64,000 bases of DNA from assembly GCA_006384855.1 (NCBI GenBank), contig VCJN01000053.1:111722-175721 (forward strand), in the 5' to 3' direction. Positions 39,298 to 49,481 of this stretch are shown here, one piece after another. Below the pieces are notes generated by a model. It made no database searches and was not told the origin of the DNA. It was given only the letters and a program-made list of their open reading frames with translations. This stretch comes from Tetraselmis striata (lineage: Eukaryota; Chlorophyta; Chlorodendrophyceae; Chlorodendrales; Chlorodendraceae). Numbering within the stretch: position 1 is the first letter of the stretch; every line of letters begins with the position of its first letter. The translations under genes and the position numbers were made by a program.

Positions 39298-40120
39298 CAG
39301 GGTTGGGCTGCAGTCACCCACTTTCCAATACTGCACGCTGCAGGCAGGCCGCAGTGCAGTCTGCAGTCAACATGCTACAGTACTGCAGGTTGCAGTACAA
39401 TCATGCTGCAATAGAATTGAAACTGCTGATTATAGGGAAGGGAGGGACAGTGAAGGGCAAAGGGCAGGATGCAGAGGGGCAGCAATCGTGATGGAAGTTG
39501 TAATATATCATTAAATTGCCTACAGAGAGGAGAAGCCTACTGTGTGTACATTTGTGTGTGTCCAACGACGATGTCCCAATGCAGAGTGAAACACGCGTAA
39601 AAAAGCATGATGGCATAAAAATCCCTCTAATCGCCCGGCTGCTGAACTGTTGGCCGCCGTGCTGGCCGTGGCGGCGGCGATGCTGTCCGCCTCCGCCATC
39701 GCCTCGTCCGCCATCTCCGCTGCGCCCCGCTTCGCGGCAGAATGGTCTCCCTCCATATAATTGACGAAGAGTGACGAGAGGAGGATGACCGATAGTGGTG
39801 CATGGGTGAGCGTGAAGTGAGGATAGGTTCGGCTGGTGTGTGTGGTCTACTGGTCTGTGCCCCGATGCGGCGACATGTAGTGATGATACGAACGAGGACG
39901 GTGCTATCCGCGGCGTTCTGACCGCCGGAACCGTCGCCACATGGCTTATTGTCATTGGCGGGCGCCATCCAAACGTTATCCAGGGAGATTTGGGGCACTT
40001 TGGGTAGCTGCACTGCATCCCCTTTTCGGGCAGTGCTACGTACATGCTGCATTGCAGTAGTTTAACTTTAGGCTGCAGTTATGCAGCCTGCAATGCTGTC
40101 GATACTGCAGCCCAACCCTG
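39298..40120. mobile_element. hAT-like non-autonomous TIR element (823 bp)
   Basis: CAGGGTTGGGCTGCAGT at 39298 is repeated as its exact complement at 40104-40120. The flanking octamers GTAGTGAC (39290-39297) and ATAGTGAC (40121-40128) match at 7 of 8 positions. A CAGGG start and an 8-base target duplication are hAT hallmarks. There is no transposase. The subterminal 100 bases at both ends are rich in CTGCAG/TGCAGT words, typical of transposase-binding repeats. Two short minus-strand ATG frames (from 39967 and 39756) look like possible captured exons but are unsupported. Confidence 0.85.
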
Positions 40121-40873
40121 ATAGTGACATACGGATATCCTTGTGGTGGGGCGAGCGACTGTCCTTATTGACACACATGGGAACCCTTTCTTGTGCTAAT
40201 ACATCAAACATCACCCCCGCTCGGAGAAGGATGGGGGTTGTCATCCGTGGGTTGTAGCCTTTCTACCCATAGGCACATCATTGTACTTCGACGGGAAACT
40301 TGACCTCGTATTCGCCCTGGCACACGACGTCACACGTGGTGTGACAATGTGCTGGTGCAACCCGCTACACCACACGATTTCAGCTGTGGCCCGCCGGGCT
40401 CTCCTCTGGCGGCAACTACTACTTAATGCATGCCATAGCAGCAGCGCTGAACGGGTTCCGCCATGGCGGCGAGGCTTGCGTTGTTATATATGGTGGCAGC
40501 ACCGATTGTGCATGCAGCGAATATGTTCCGCCAACACTGTGACAGTACAATACAGTTGTCTAGAGCGGCCGCTTACGCCGCCACCGCAGCCGGCGCTCTT
40601 TACGATATCGTTAAGTACTTGTTGTTCACTATAGAGGTAGGGAACCCACATTCGGGACCCCCCCCCCCCCCCCCCCCCCCCCCCCATCGAAACTTATCCT
40701 AATCGAGTTCAACATGTTGCTATCGCGTTGGCCCGTCGAGATATGGCGATATACGGCGAGAAAAAACACCGCAGGTGTCAGGGAGGCAGATATATCAACG
40801 CCATCACAGCTGGCATGCCACAGCAGAGTTGCTGACACCTAACTCACCCCTCGCCCCTCACCCTGAGCTATCT
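40121..40873. other. Intergenic, no gene recognised
   Basis: No convincing ORF. It contains a C run at about 40661-40685. An Ala-rich plus-strand frame near 40463 is of low credibility. Confidence 0.4.
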
Positions 40874-41475
40874 ATGGCTTCCGACAATATTACCTTCCCT
40901 CTCGACTACCCGAGGCGAAACAGGACGTGCCGATGGATCAGGATGAAGCGGAAGGCGACGTAGAGGGGGATCCCGCCGCCGCCGACGGCGGTGATGCCGC
41001 CGATGACTTAGTGACGCCGCCACGCCGTCCCGCCCGGGCCAGCGGACGTCCCCCCCCCCCCCCCCCCACCCTCGCGCCCGCTAATGCCGGCTCGTCCGCC
41101 CAACCCGAAACTCAGGGCATTACTCAGCAGGATACCGATGCTGAGCAGGACGAGAATGAACAAGCAGATACAACCGATTCCTAGCGCTTTCGTTGTCGAG
41201 TCAAGATGCTCGTTCGAAACCACAACAGAACCTGGGTATCCACTAAGAAGCGAGGGTTGGAGTGGGTCTTCTATGTCCCTCGCGATCCCGCTCCTGAGAA
41301 TAAAGACGAAACGACTTACATGGGCGGTGATCTACACGTCGAGTGTTTTCTCTGTCACGCTGCGAAGGAAGATAACCTGTTGCACTTCGCGTTTCCGGCC
41401 GCGGAGGACGAGGATATGCAGGAGCATATATTACAACGCAACGTCCTCCTGGGCCCCGCCGGTGCCGCGCACTAA
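40874..41475 (+). pseudogene. Unrecognised acidic protein, interrupted ORF
   Basis: From the ATG at 40874 (MASDNITFPLDYP) the frame is lost near 40910 but continues one base over with PMDQDEAEGDVEGDPAAAD, a proline run over a C tract, and QDTDAEQDENEQADTTDS. A TAG at 41182-41184 then interrupts it. The same frame goes on: MLVRNHNRTWVSTKKRGLEW (ATG 41206), GGDLHVECFLCHAAKED, to a TAA at 41473. The basic/aromatic second half with ECFLC looks protein-like, but I recognise no family. It may be a decayed mobile-element ORF or two small genes. Confidence 0.35.
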
Positions 41476-42070
41476 AGACGGCGGCTTCGTCAAGCCCCGC
41501 CTTGGAGCATGTTGATGAGGACGGAGGCGTCTACCAATAGCCGCTTCGTCATGTGATGTGTTAAAATGCATACTTAGCAAGGTTGGCCGTGAGGCCGGCG
41601 GGTGGGCAATCAAGGGGCGTAGACATTACAATATGTAATATTTGCTTTCTACAATCCGCAGCTCACACTGGTGTCACCAGCCTGCACAACAGCACAACTC
41701 ATAGCAACCCAGCACCCCAGTACAAACGGCCGAGGTCCAGCCCCGGATCCGGCGGAATTCCGTTCAGTTCCGGCGGAACTAGTATGTTCCGACTGAATTC
41801 CTTATGTGCATGTATTGCGTGTGGCAACGCAATGATATGTTGGCCAATGTCTACTTGCGGGACATCGCCAACATTGATTAATGGACATATACATAACACC
41901 ACATACTGCCTCTTGAAGTGCGCTTTTGACAGGACTTTGTATTACTTATGAATATGCATATATATAGGGCTAGATATATTCTTCGCGCCAATTACCGCAT
42001 CAGTTATACACTTAAACCGGACAGGTATACGACATGATACTCGAGTAGCACACCAGATACATTCCATTCA
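41476..42070. other. Intergenic, no gene recognised
   Basis: No supported feature; a short imperfect repeat of TCCGGCGGAA words lies at about 41748-41780. Confidence 0.4.
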
Positions 42071-42319
42071 TCTGTCCGCTCGGTTGAGCGATTGTCTCAT
42101 ACAGCGAGACAATATAGCGACAATATAGCTCATATACCGAGACGCTACGGGAAGTCCCCGGTTCAATTCCTGGTCGATGTATTTCGGCAATATCGGCCCG
42201 GCGTGTCATGGGTTTACCCGGTTAATGCTCGCCCTTCGGGGTACGAATGAGGCAATGGGCTGCTACAGGTAAGGAGTAAGGATTCTGCCAGACCCACGGC
42301 TGCAGTTGGCGCAAGAGGT
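42071..42319 (+). mobile_element. tRNA-derived SINE, copy 1
   Basis: This shares with 49281-49481 a tRNA-like head ending in a Pol III B-box (GGTTCAATTCC here, GGTTCGATTCC there) and a common body: TTTCGGCAATATCGGCCCGG against TTTCAGCAAGGCAATATCG, then TACCCGGTTAATGC, GCCCTTCGGG, CGAATGAGGCAAT, GCCAGACC and GCGGTTGGCGCACGAGGT variants. The anticodon region differs and the head is degenerate, so it is not a functional tRNA gene. Confidence 0.7.
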
Positions 42320-42501
42320 AGCGACTAGTCGTGCTGGGGCGGATTCGGCCGATGTCCCGAGGCGAACTTTAGACTTCAGGCTTTCAGGAGGCCTGATGGT
42401 GGCTACTCGTTAGAGGAGTAGTCCACGCAGGAGAGGTACTCGCCCAGAAAGAACTCCCGAGGGGCGCGGAATTTTAAAATTTTGACATTAATAGTCGCTA
42501 C
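42318..42501. mobile_element. Small inverted-repeat element (184 bp)
   Basis: Ends in GTAGCGACTA (42318-42327) and its exact complement TAGTCGCTAC (42492-42501), starting exactly at the 3' end of the SINE. A 68-bp element with the same ends lies at 48855-48922. Confidence 0.5.
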
Positions 42502-43514
42502 GGGTACCTGTACATCCTAGATTTCATTTAGCTCTAGTGAACTTCTCGTACACCAGTATTGGCTTTACGGGTACATGAGCTACCCGGTACAACGTACTTT
42601 TAGTGGAACTGGCACTTGTACAGTATGTACCACCACGAGTAGAAATCCTCTACTCCTGGTACTACAGGCAGTCCTGCAATTCACGAATGTACACGATAGA
42701 GTTCGAGGATTTCGGCTCGCGGAGACAGCGCGGTAGTAATCCTCAGTTAGCGATGAGCATACCGCCGCGGCAGGTCGGGATAAATCGTTATAGGGATTAA
42801 TGCTATGCGTATATAATGAGCTATGAGTAGAGCTAGGGCGGGCAATCCGTACGTCCTTTTCTCAGAGCTTCTCATTCGTTCCGCCAGTTCCGGAATTATT
42901 GTATATCATTAATATTATATTATATTATACATTTCGATATATAGCAGTAGTAGCAGTCGTATTATTAGGTATATATATATGTTATAATTATTATATTTAT
43001 AATATTATCTTGTTAATTATTATTCTTATTTATGCGCAGCCTCCATTAATATTTCTGATGGTCGTTGACAATACGTGTATGGTCGCCCTATTCATACACA
43101 CATACGTGCATTATTTTTTAAAGACGATGCGTATATAAATGTTGTACGGACATCGGTACACGAGCGAGCCAGCAGACTACAGGCAATTTATTAGACGGGT
43201 TAGTAATTGGGCTACGACGGTACCCGTAGCTGCTATCAAAGGTTATCATCCGGAAATAAACCGAAAGGATGTAGGAAACACCCAGTTAACTTATAACACA
43301 TGCGAGGTAGATGGTGTATATTCAGCCTGCGCATTCTCATGCACGGGTAAAACCCAGTGATGGGACCAGAAGCGCGCGAGAGAATGGCGCAGTCGCCACT
43401 CGCTCACGCTATCCTTGTAACCAACACCAATAAACAAGTCGCTCATCACTACTTAAATTGCTCGTGCACCGGCTCGGCGACAAGCACTTCTTCTGAGGCG
43501 GGAGCACACCGACG
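42502..43514. other. Intergenic, with an AT-rich island
   Basis: About 42895-43040 is almost pure A/T, in strong contrast with the GC-rich surroundings. No gene is supported before the zinc-finger gene promoter. Confidence 0.5.
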
Positions 43515-43522
43515 TATAAATA
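43515..43522 (+). promoter_or_regulatory. TATA box of the zinc-finger gene
   Basis: TATAAATA lies 125 bases before the ATG at 43647, placing the transcription start near 43545 and supporting that ATG over the open frame further upstream. Confidence 0.6.
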
Positions 43523-43646
43523 CAGCTCGGTCGCTGCTGGTACCGTAGCAATATCGTGCTTGTTACTCAGTCCCTACTCAGCCAGCTCCTTCTTCCTGGA
43601 GCACGGGCATTGCTTGTTTCCGATATCAAACGCAGTAGGCCCTTGG

Positions 43647-45389
43647 ATGGCGGACGATGGCCCTCGCCGATCGTCGGACGCACACGCTGGGCAGGCCTTC
43701 GATCAAGCTGCGGGGGGCCCGGGGCCCGCCTCTTTCGGCGGCGGTCATCGGCACGGCGGCCAGGGCATCAGGGAAAGTCAAACACCACAAGCGTCCTCGC
43801 GCGAACGCTTTTACTGTCCATTCCCAGGCTGCCATAGGAGCTTTCTTGAGCTATGGCGGCTGCGCGTGCACTACCGTGCCAACTCCGAGGCTCGAGGAAG
43901 CGGCAAGGAGAGGGGACACGGCACCGAGCTGCCGTTCTGTCCGAAGTGCCGCGCTCCAATCTACCCCGGCAAAAAACACATGCAGTGCCGTGTGCTAGCG
44001 GACGATGGCGGCTTTCAAGCCCCGCTGCCGATTTTCGGCGGCGGCGGAAGTGCGAATCCAAGGACCTATGCGGAAGAGCACGCGCTCGAGCGCGGAATGC
44101 TCACGTCCGTGTCGGAACATCAGTACGCTGAACGCGAGGACTGTCATCGCAATTCAATGGCACTCCAGAACAGTAGCAGTGGTGCTGAAAAACAGGAACT
44201 CGTGGTGGACTATCGGCAGCTGAGCCAGCAGTCCGCATCAGCGGGGCTATCTTCACAGCCAGCAGTCACGCCTCGCAGAGCCTTCTCCGAAGGGACGGGG
44301 CGGGGGTTCTGGAGTCGGCCCCCAACAGTAGCCCGGCGACAGCACGCCTCGAGCCCTGAAATGTCGCAGCCGCTCGCGGCCGGCAGTCTCAGACGACCTG
44401 TCGAAGGAGAAATACCCTCATGGTTACTCTCCGGCCGATCCCGCTCTCGTCCAAGCTCCGATCAGACCGAGGCGCCAGAAGAGCCAGCAGTCCCGCCCCG
44501 ATTTAGCAATAACTCTGCCCGAGATATTTCGGCGAGGGCTAGCCGGCCGGCCGTCGCCGGGGCCGCGAATTACGATGGTGCGTACTTGCGGCTTGTCGAG
44601 AGTGTCGAGCGTGCTCGGGCTGCTATAGGCAACAGCAGGGCTGCTAGCACCGTAGAAGCACTACAGCAGTTCGACGCCACCGCCGGGATTGATCAACATG
44701 AGCCGTCCCAGAGGGGAGCCCCGCCGGGGAGACCTCCGCAAGTCGACCAGTCACTTGCCGTTTCGCCATCACACTACTACACTTCGGGCGGCCACTTCGA
44801 GTACCGTCCACACGGCCCCCGCCGCGCATCTTGGCCGCACCAGCCCTATTGGTACAACTTGATGCATCGGAGCAGCAACGAAAGTGATGAAAACCGCTTC
44901 AACTACAGTCACTGGACCACTCACGCGCCGAGCCCGATAATGGCACAACAGCCACCCAGTGTTGGCCTTGACGTCCCACACTGCTACCAATATGGGCAGG
45001 TGCAACACGCGGGTGACAGAGGCTCATACACGGCCTTCGCACGGGACAACCAATACCAAACTGCCCATGACAACTCGCCGTTTTGGAGTGTTGCGAATGC
45101 AGCTGGCGCAACCCATGGGAGTGGAGGGGAAGATGACCCCACGCGTTTTGCCCTGGCAGAAGGAAGCGGGCGATCATCAACGGGCAGCCGCCAGCAGCTG
45201 CAACAATCTGGGTTTCACCCATACGCCCGGCATCAGCCCCAGCCTCATTTCAACGCTGGGATGGCCTTCCACCGGGCTCATTCCTACCCGGGCCTCGCGC
45301 CGGAGCATGCAGTTTACCCGTCACAGGCCCCAGACACCCAGGGGAACTATTACCCTGGAAATGCAGGTCACGGCGATGCATTTTATTAA
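43647..45389 (+). CDS. C2H2-like zinc-finger protein, probable transcription regulator
   Basis: A single uninterrupted frame of 580 residues from MADDGPRRSS, the first ATG after the TATA box. Near residues 50-110 is a zinc motif: YCPFPGCHRSFLELWRLRVH (C-x4-C ... H) followed by RGSGKERGHG and a second Cys pair CPKC with KKHMQC. This fused C2H2-plus-CxxC arrangement resembles proteins found in volvocine algae. The rest is low-complexity, rich in Ser, Gln, His, Gly and Tyr, without further domains. Nuclear DNA-binding function is inferred from the finger. No intron is evident, which is unusual beside its intron-rich neighbours. An AATAAA lies about 190 bases downstream, but no TGTAA was noted. 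Confidence 0.8.
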   Translation: MADDGPRRSSDAHAGQAFDQAAGGPGPASFGGGHRHGGQGIRESQTPQASSRERFYCPFPGCHRSFLELWRLRVHYRANSEARGSGKERGHGTELPFCPKCRAPIYPGKKHMQCRVLADDGGFQAPLPIFGGGGSANPRTYAEEHALERGMLTSVSEHQYAEREDCHRNSMALQNSSSGAEKQELVVDYRQLSQQSASAGLSSQPAVTPRRAFSEGTGRGFWSRPPTVARRQHASSPEMSQPLAAGSLRRPVEGEIPSWLLSGRSRSRPSSDQTEAPEEPAVPPRFSNNSARDISARASRPAVAGAANYDGAYLRLVESVERARAAIGNSRAASTVEALQQFDATAGIDQHEPSQRGAPPGRPPQVDQSLAVSPSHYYTSGGHFEYRPHGPRRASWPHQPYWYNLMHRSSNESDENRFNYSHWTTHAPSPIMAQQPPSVGLDVPHCYQYGQVQHAGDRGSYTAFARDNQYQTAHDNSPFWSVANAAGATHGSGGEDDPTRFALAEGSGRSSTGSRQQLQQSGFHPYARHQPQPHFNAGMAFHRAHSYPGLAPEHAVYPSQAPDTQGNYYPGNAGHGDAFY

Positions 45390-46354
45390 ACTGCAAGCTG
45401 ATGAGTGTTGATGGCCTAAGCGGCGTAATGTTGATAAGAGCTCCCATAGAAGTAGTTCAAGTAACCGTGTAGGTGACAGCACTGCAGCATTAGTACAGCA
45501 TACGCGTAGGCGCACATGCAGTAGAGCTTCAAAATACCCGCGCAATCTGCGGCAAGGCAGTAGCTACCAGACACGTTGCAATAAATTCAAAGATGCTTTG
45601 TTGCATGGAGGGCATGCGTGACATCATTATATCCCATCCCATCGTGACCACACCCGTGACAGCTGATGTGGGAAAGTTTACAGCACGTGTTTCCGTGTTT
45701 ATTGGGTCCAAAATGTGCCATGCAGCAGTGCAAACAGTTCATCACAGTTTGTGTGTGGCGTGGTCTCAGCGGTTATGGGCAATACGGGTGCATGTGCGTC
45801 GCTACATGAAATATGTCCTTGGATTATCATCTGCGCGTTTGAACCGTGTTGTGGGCACCATGCGCTTGGAGGTGGGCTTCTTTGGGGCTCCGAGACTCGC
45901 CAGCTCGGACCAAGTGTCGATTTCAAGGTTTGCGTGCTGCATCTCCAGTGACGGCCGATTGATTGCTAGCCTGTCAAGCAGACAGCGCAAGGCGCAGGGG
46001 GGGGTGAGGGGGAGAGGGAGGGGTCAGGATTGGTAACAGTCAGTCTGACATGTAGCAGCTAAGCCGCACACAGGCGGGCCAGCCCCCCCTCAACACATAC
46101 TGTCTCGCCAACACCATTATTATATAAGCCGATACAGGGTACTGTGCCAGCTCATCCTCACGGATCAGCGGGTCAGTAACAACGTGAACCGCTGACGTAC
46201 GGAGCTTCGATGCTGAAGGGTCGACATGACACGTGCGACATATATTGACATATCGACACATCTGAGGCGGGTTTGTAGCTATGCAATATCTTATCGGATT
46301 AACAGCGCTGCGTAAAGCGGGAGCCCCGTGAAAGACACAGCCACCTTGCTGCAC
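45390..46354. other. Intergenic between convergent genes
   Basis: Contains the 3' flank of the zinc-finger gene (AATAAA at about 45580). No gene recognised. Confidence 0.5.
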
Positions 46355-48815
46355 CTACCTGCTGGCGCTCGTGCTTCCGTACGCACAGGCGACCCCGTTG
46401 ATGGCGGAAGCTGCCAGGAGGCCGAGTGTGCTGGAAAGGGGGGCGCCGCCGTCCCCGCTGGCGGTCGCGGCTGGCAGTGCCACGATAACCTGGCCCTCGT
46501 CCCATCCTGGGTGGCTCCTGCTCATTGACAGTGACCGGCGTAGCCGGCAAGGATCAGGACTGGCCAGCAGAAGTGGGCATGTTGTAGCGGGGAGAAGGGG
46601 ACGGGAGGACGGCAACTGACCCCAGGAGGGAAAACCCATCTGCTGTCGTGATGTCAGAAGCAGCGCCCAGCCGAGAGGGACTCGACTCCGAGTCCAACCC
46701 AACCGTCACCTTGCTGGCCGTGCTTGTGAGCGCCGACATGGCCACCCTGCACAGCGAGGGGCCGCTCATCAGCGGCAAGTGGAGATACCACAGGGTGTAC
46801 GGCACTCAGGTTGAGGGGGCATGCCTATGCAGATGGAAGCAGGTGCGGATCCAGGAAGGGAGAGGGAGAGGGAAGGTTGAGAGAGAGTGTGTTGGGGGGG
46901 AGGGGCGGGGCAGGAAGAAAGGGGCACACTCCGTGTCCATCCGCGCAGAGCTGGCTAGCTCGCCGGCAGTGCGCAGCTCCCCTCCCTCATCTTCCTCCTC
47001 CTCCTCCTGCCTTGCAAGCCGCTCCTGTGCCCTCTCCGCCTCATTCGCCGACATCACGCGGCGGCCAACGGGGGACAATGCCACTTGGGCACTTCTGCTG
47101 CCCTCCAACCGAGGCATGAGACACAGCCTTGCGGGCATGGAGGCACACTGTCAGGGCAAATCCATAGGGGAGCCGGTGGCGGAATGAATGCCCGCATGAT
47201 GGGCGAGTGGGTCGCGGTGCGTAGCAGAGGGCACAGCCTCACCCAGGACGGTCTTCGCTGGGCGGTTGTGCCAAGTCGTTGTGCATGACCCGCACCACCG
47301 GGCACTTCTCCATGTCGCTCATGGCGCCCCAGTCGCCGTAAACAGTCCCCATGCGCTGCATGCCACCCCACAGCCCACAGCCCCCGCGCGTCATGTCAGC
47401 GAGGCGCACGCCGCCATCATCAGAGTCATTAAACACGTGACCGCAGGAAAAGTGGTGGTAATGGTGCTGGTGGGGGGGTGAGGGGGGAGGGCATGCCAAC
47501 AGGCCATGGGCATCACCTGCAGGCCACCGGTGAGCCCAAACATGCGAAGTACACGCTCCGCATGCGCGCTGCCGGGCGCCAGCACCAGTTGCTCTGCCTC
47601 GATTACGGCGCCATCGCCTGGCCTGTCACATGAAGCGCCGCGTCACATCGTGTGCGGCCCACAGGAGCACTCTGGGAGCGAGAGCTGCCATGGAAGAGGG
47701 ACGCGAATGCCAGAGGTGCGGAGAGAGGGGGGACCTGGGAGGTTGAGCCACTCACAGCTGCAAGGATCCGGCGTTTTGCACATCCGCGGTGCGGACCTGG
47801 AAGAATCCGCCCGCATCCCTCCACCCCGCCAGCCGATCCCTGCGCACGTCCACCCCCGCCTTGGCCAGCAGCTGGCCCAAAGCGCGCCGTGCCTACCACC
47901 GCACGAGGGCCGCGTCCAAAACCGTCACAAGCTGCGGTCAGGGGCATTCTGCGCACCATACAAAGAAAGCTGCGCTGCACACTCGGCCACCGGGCAGAGG
48001 TGGCGGCTCCTCAGCTCACCGTTCCGACGTGGAGCACACCGCCTGAAGCATGGAAGAGGGTCTGACTGTCTGCTGCAGCCCGCAGGACCGGAAAGCGTGA
48101 GCGCACCTACAGGCAAAGGACCAAGCTTACGCACTTGGCCATCTGCCACAGCCTAGAGTTGTTACACTTCCCCCCTTTTCAATTAATTTCTCCCCCTTTT
48201 CAATCAAGACTGCTGCAATGCGCTTGCCTGATCGTGCGCCAAGACCTCAAAGGGTATTTGCGCCGCCGAGCACTTGGCCTCCAGCAGGTCTCGCCGTCCG
48301 GCTTGCTCTACCTGCTCACGAGTCGTCGCCGCCGGGTCCGCCAGCAGCATGTGCAGCGACCCGCACGGCAGCAGCAGCTGCGCGTCGGCGTCGCGGCCCA
48401 CTGCCGCCCACAGTGCCCGCGCCTCTACGGCCATGTATGTGTTCAGCTCCTCTTCGTGCGGAAGGTGGAACGGGCGCGCCACCCGGTCCCGACCCGTCCC
48501 TCTCGGGAAATCTGCCGGCGGCGACACGTCCAGCAGCGCCACCTTGCGTTGGCTGCCATCGGCTGCCAGGCGGTACGCCGCAACGAGCCCGCTGAGCCCC
48601 GAGCCGACCACCAGCACGTCGACCGCCTTTGCGCGCGAGTGCTGCGCGGCGAACACCCTCACCGCGGCACGCCGCCGGATAAGGACCGCCCTGGAGGGCG
48701 GCAACCCTCCGAGGGCCACTCGTCTCGAGCAGTACGCACGCCATCGGGGGGCGCACGTACTCGGAGCAATCGCGCCGGGGGCTGACAGCGCGCACGGCGG
48801 ACCCGGCGGCGGCAT
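46355..48815 (-). CDS. FAD-dependent oxidoreductase, DAO/sarcosine-oxidase-like
   Basis: Exon 1 (48815 to about 48212) starts at an ATG with a Pro/Ala/Arg-rich targeting-like leader, then the FAD Rossmann motif DVLVVGSGLSGLVAAYRLA and a family-like stretch GRDRVARPFHLPHEEELNTY, LLPCGSLHML. Later exons supply the expected order: 48072-48020 (LFHASGGVLHVG), 47892-47756 (ALGQLLAKAGVDVRRDRL, FFQVRTADVQN), 47622-47517 (VIEAEQLVLAPGSAHAERVL, GLTGGLQ), and about 47475-47251 (LWGGMQRMGTVYGDWGAM). Further frames near 47130-46930 and 46550-46355 (ending GVACAYGSTSASR) may complete it, but the usual C-terminal FAD-binding GHGFK motif was not found. These enzymes oxidise secondary or N-methyl amines. The downstream exons are less certain than exons 1-5. 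Confidence 0.7.
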
Positions 48816-48854
48816 ATTGCGCGCTCTCCGCCACCGAATAACAAGCTGCGAGCT

Positions 48855-48922
48855 GTAGCGACTACTGGTGGCGACGCCCGCAGCGATGCTAGTTTTAGTC
48901 GCAGACAGCCCTTAGTCGCTAC
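48855..48922. mobile_element. Small inverted-repeat element (68 bp)
   Basis: GTAGCGACTA at 48855-48864 and TAGTCGCTAC at 48913-48922 are exact inverted copies, the same ends as at 42318-42501. It lies just upstream of the oxidoreductase start codon. Confidence 0.5.
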
Positions 48923-49280
48923 CTGCGCGACACTGGTGAATGGCACCAGAACGATGGCATCAGCAGCCATAGGACAACTGCAGGTCGTAGTAAGGATTAG
49001 TACCTTTTGGTTACAGGGAGAGCGTCAAGAGAATGCACGCAAAGTACTGGGGAAGGAAAAAGCCTACATTTAAGCAGAACCTACATTTAGTAAGGATTAG
49101 TGGCGCGCAGGCGGTGCGCAGCAGGGACCGACGGAGCCGCGGGGGCCTCGCCCCCCGCCAGGCCAGTCCCAGTACCCGGGTTCGAATCAAATTGTCAAGA
49201 ACCGGCATTTATATAGGTACAGCGTGTACAGCGTGTACACCTCGTACAGGGTACCTGTACCTTTACTACAGGCCTCGTTG

Positions 49281-49481
49281 TCTGTCCGCCCGGTACTGCG
49301 GTGGTCTCCTACTCAGGAGGTCCGCGGTTCGATTCCCGGCTCTGTCTTTTCAGCAAGGCAATATCGTCCGGCCCGTGTCCCGGCCTGGTATACCCGGTTG
49401 ATGCATTAGCCCTTCGGGTTTCGAATGAGGCAATCGTTTGATGGCTATGCCAGACCTAAGACTGCGGTTGGCGCACGAGGT
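49281..49481 (+). mobile_element. tRNA-derived SINE, copy 2
   Basis: Starts TCTGTCCGCCCGG, has the B-box GGTTCGATTCC at about 49325-49335 and the shared body (TACCCGGTTGATGC, GCCCTTCGGG, CGAATGAGGCAAT) ending GCGCACGAGGT. This copy is the more canonical of the two. It is followed by a TATA/GTATA-rich tract. Confidence 0.7.

Noticed and set aside
46806..47138. Glu-rich minus-strand frame as a separate gene
   Set aside because: More likely a late exon or intron of the FAD oxidoreductase; no independent start or domain.
49150..49210. tRNA-like B-box GGTTCGAATC at about 49189
   Set aside because: No acceptor or anticodon stem could be paired.
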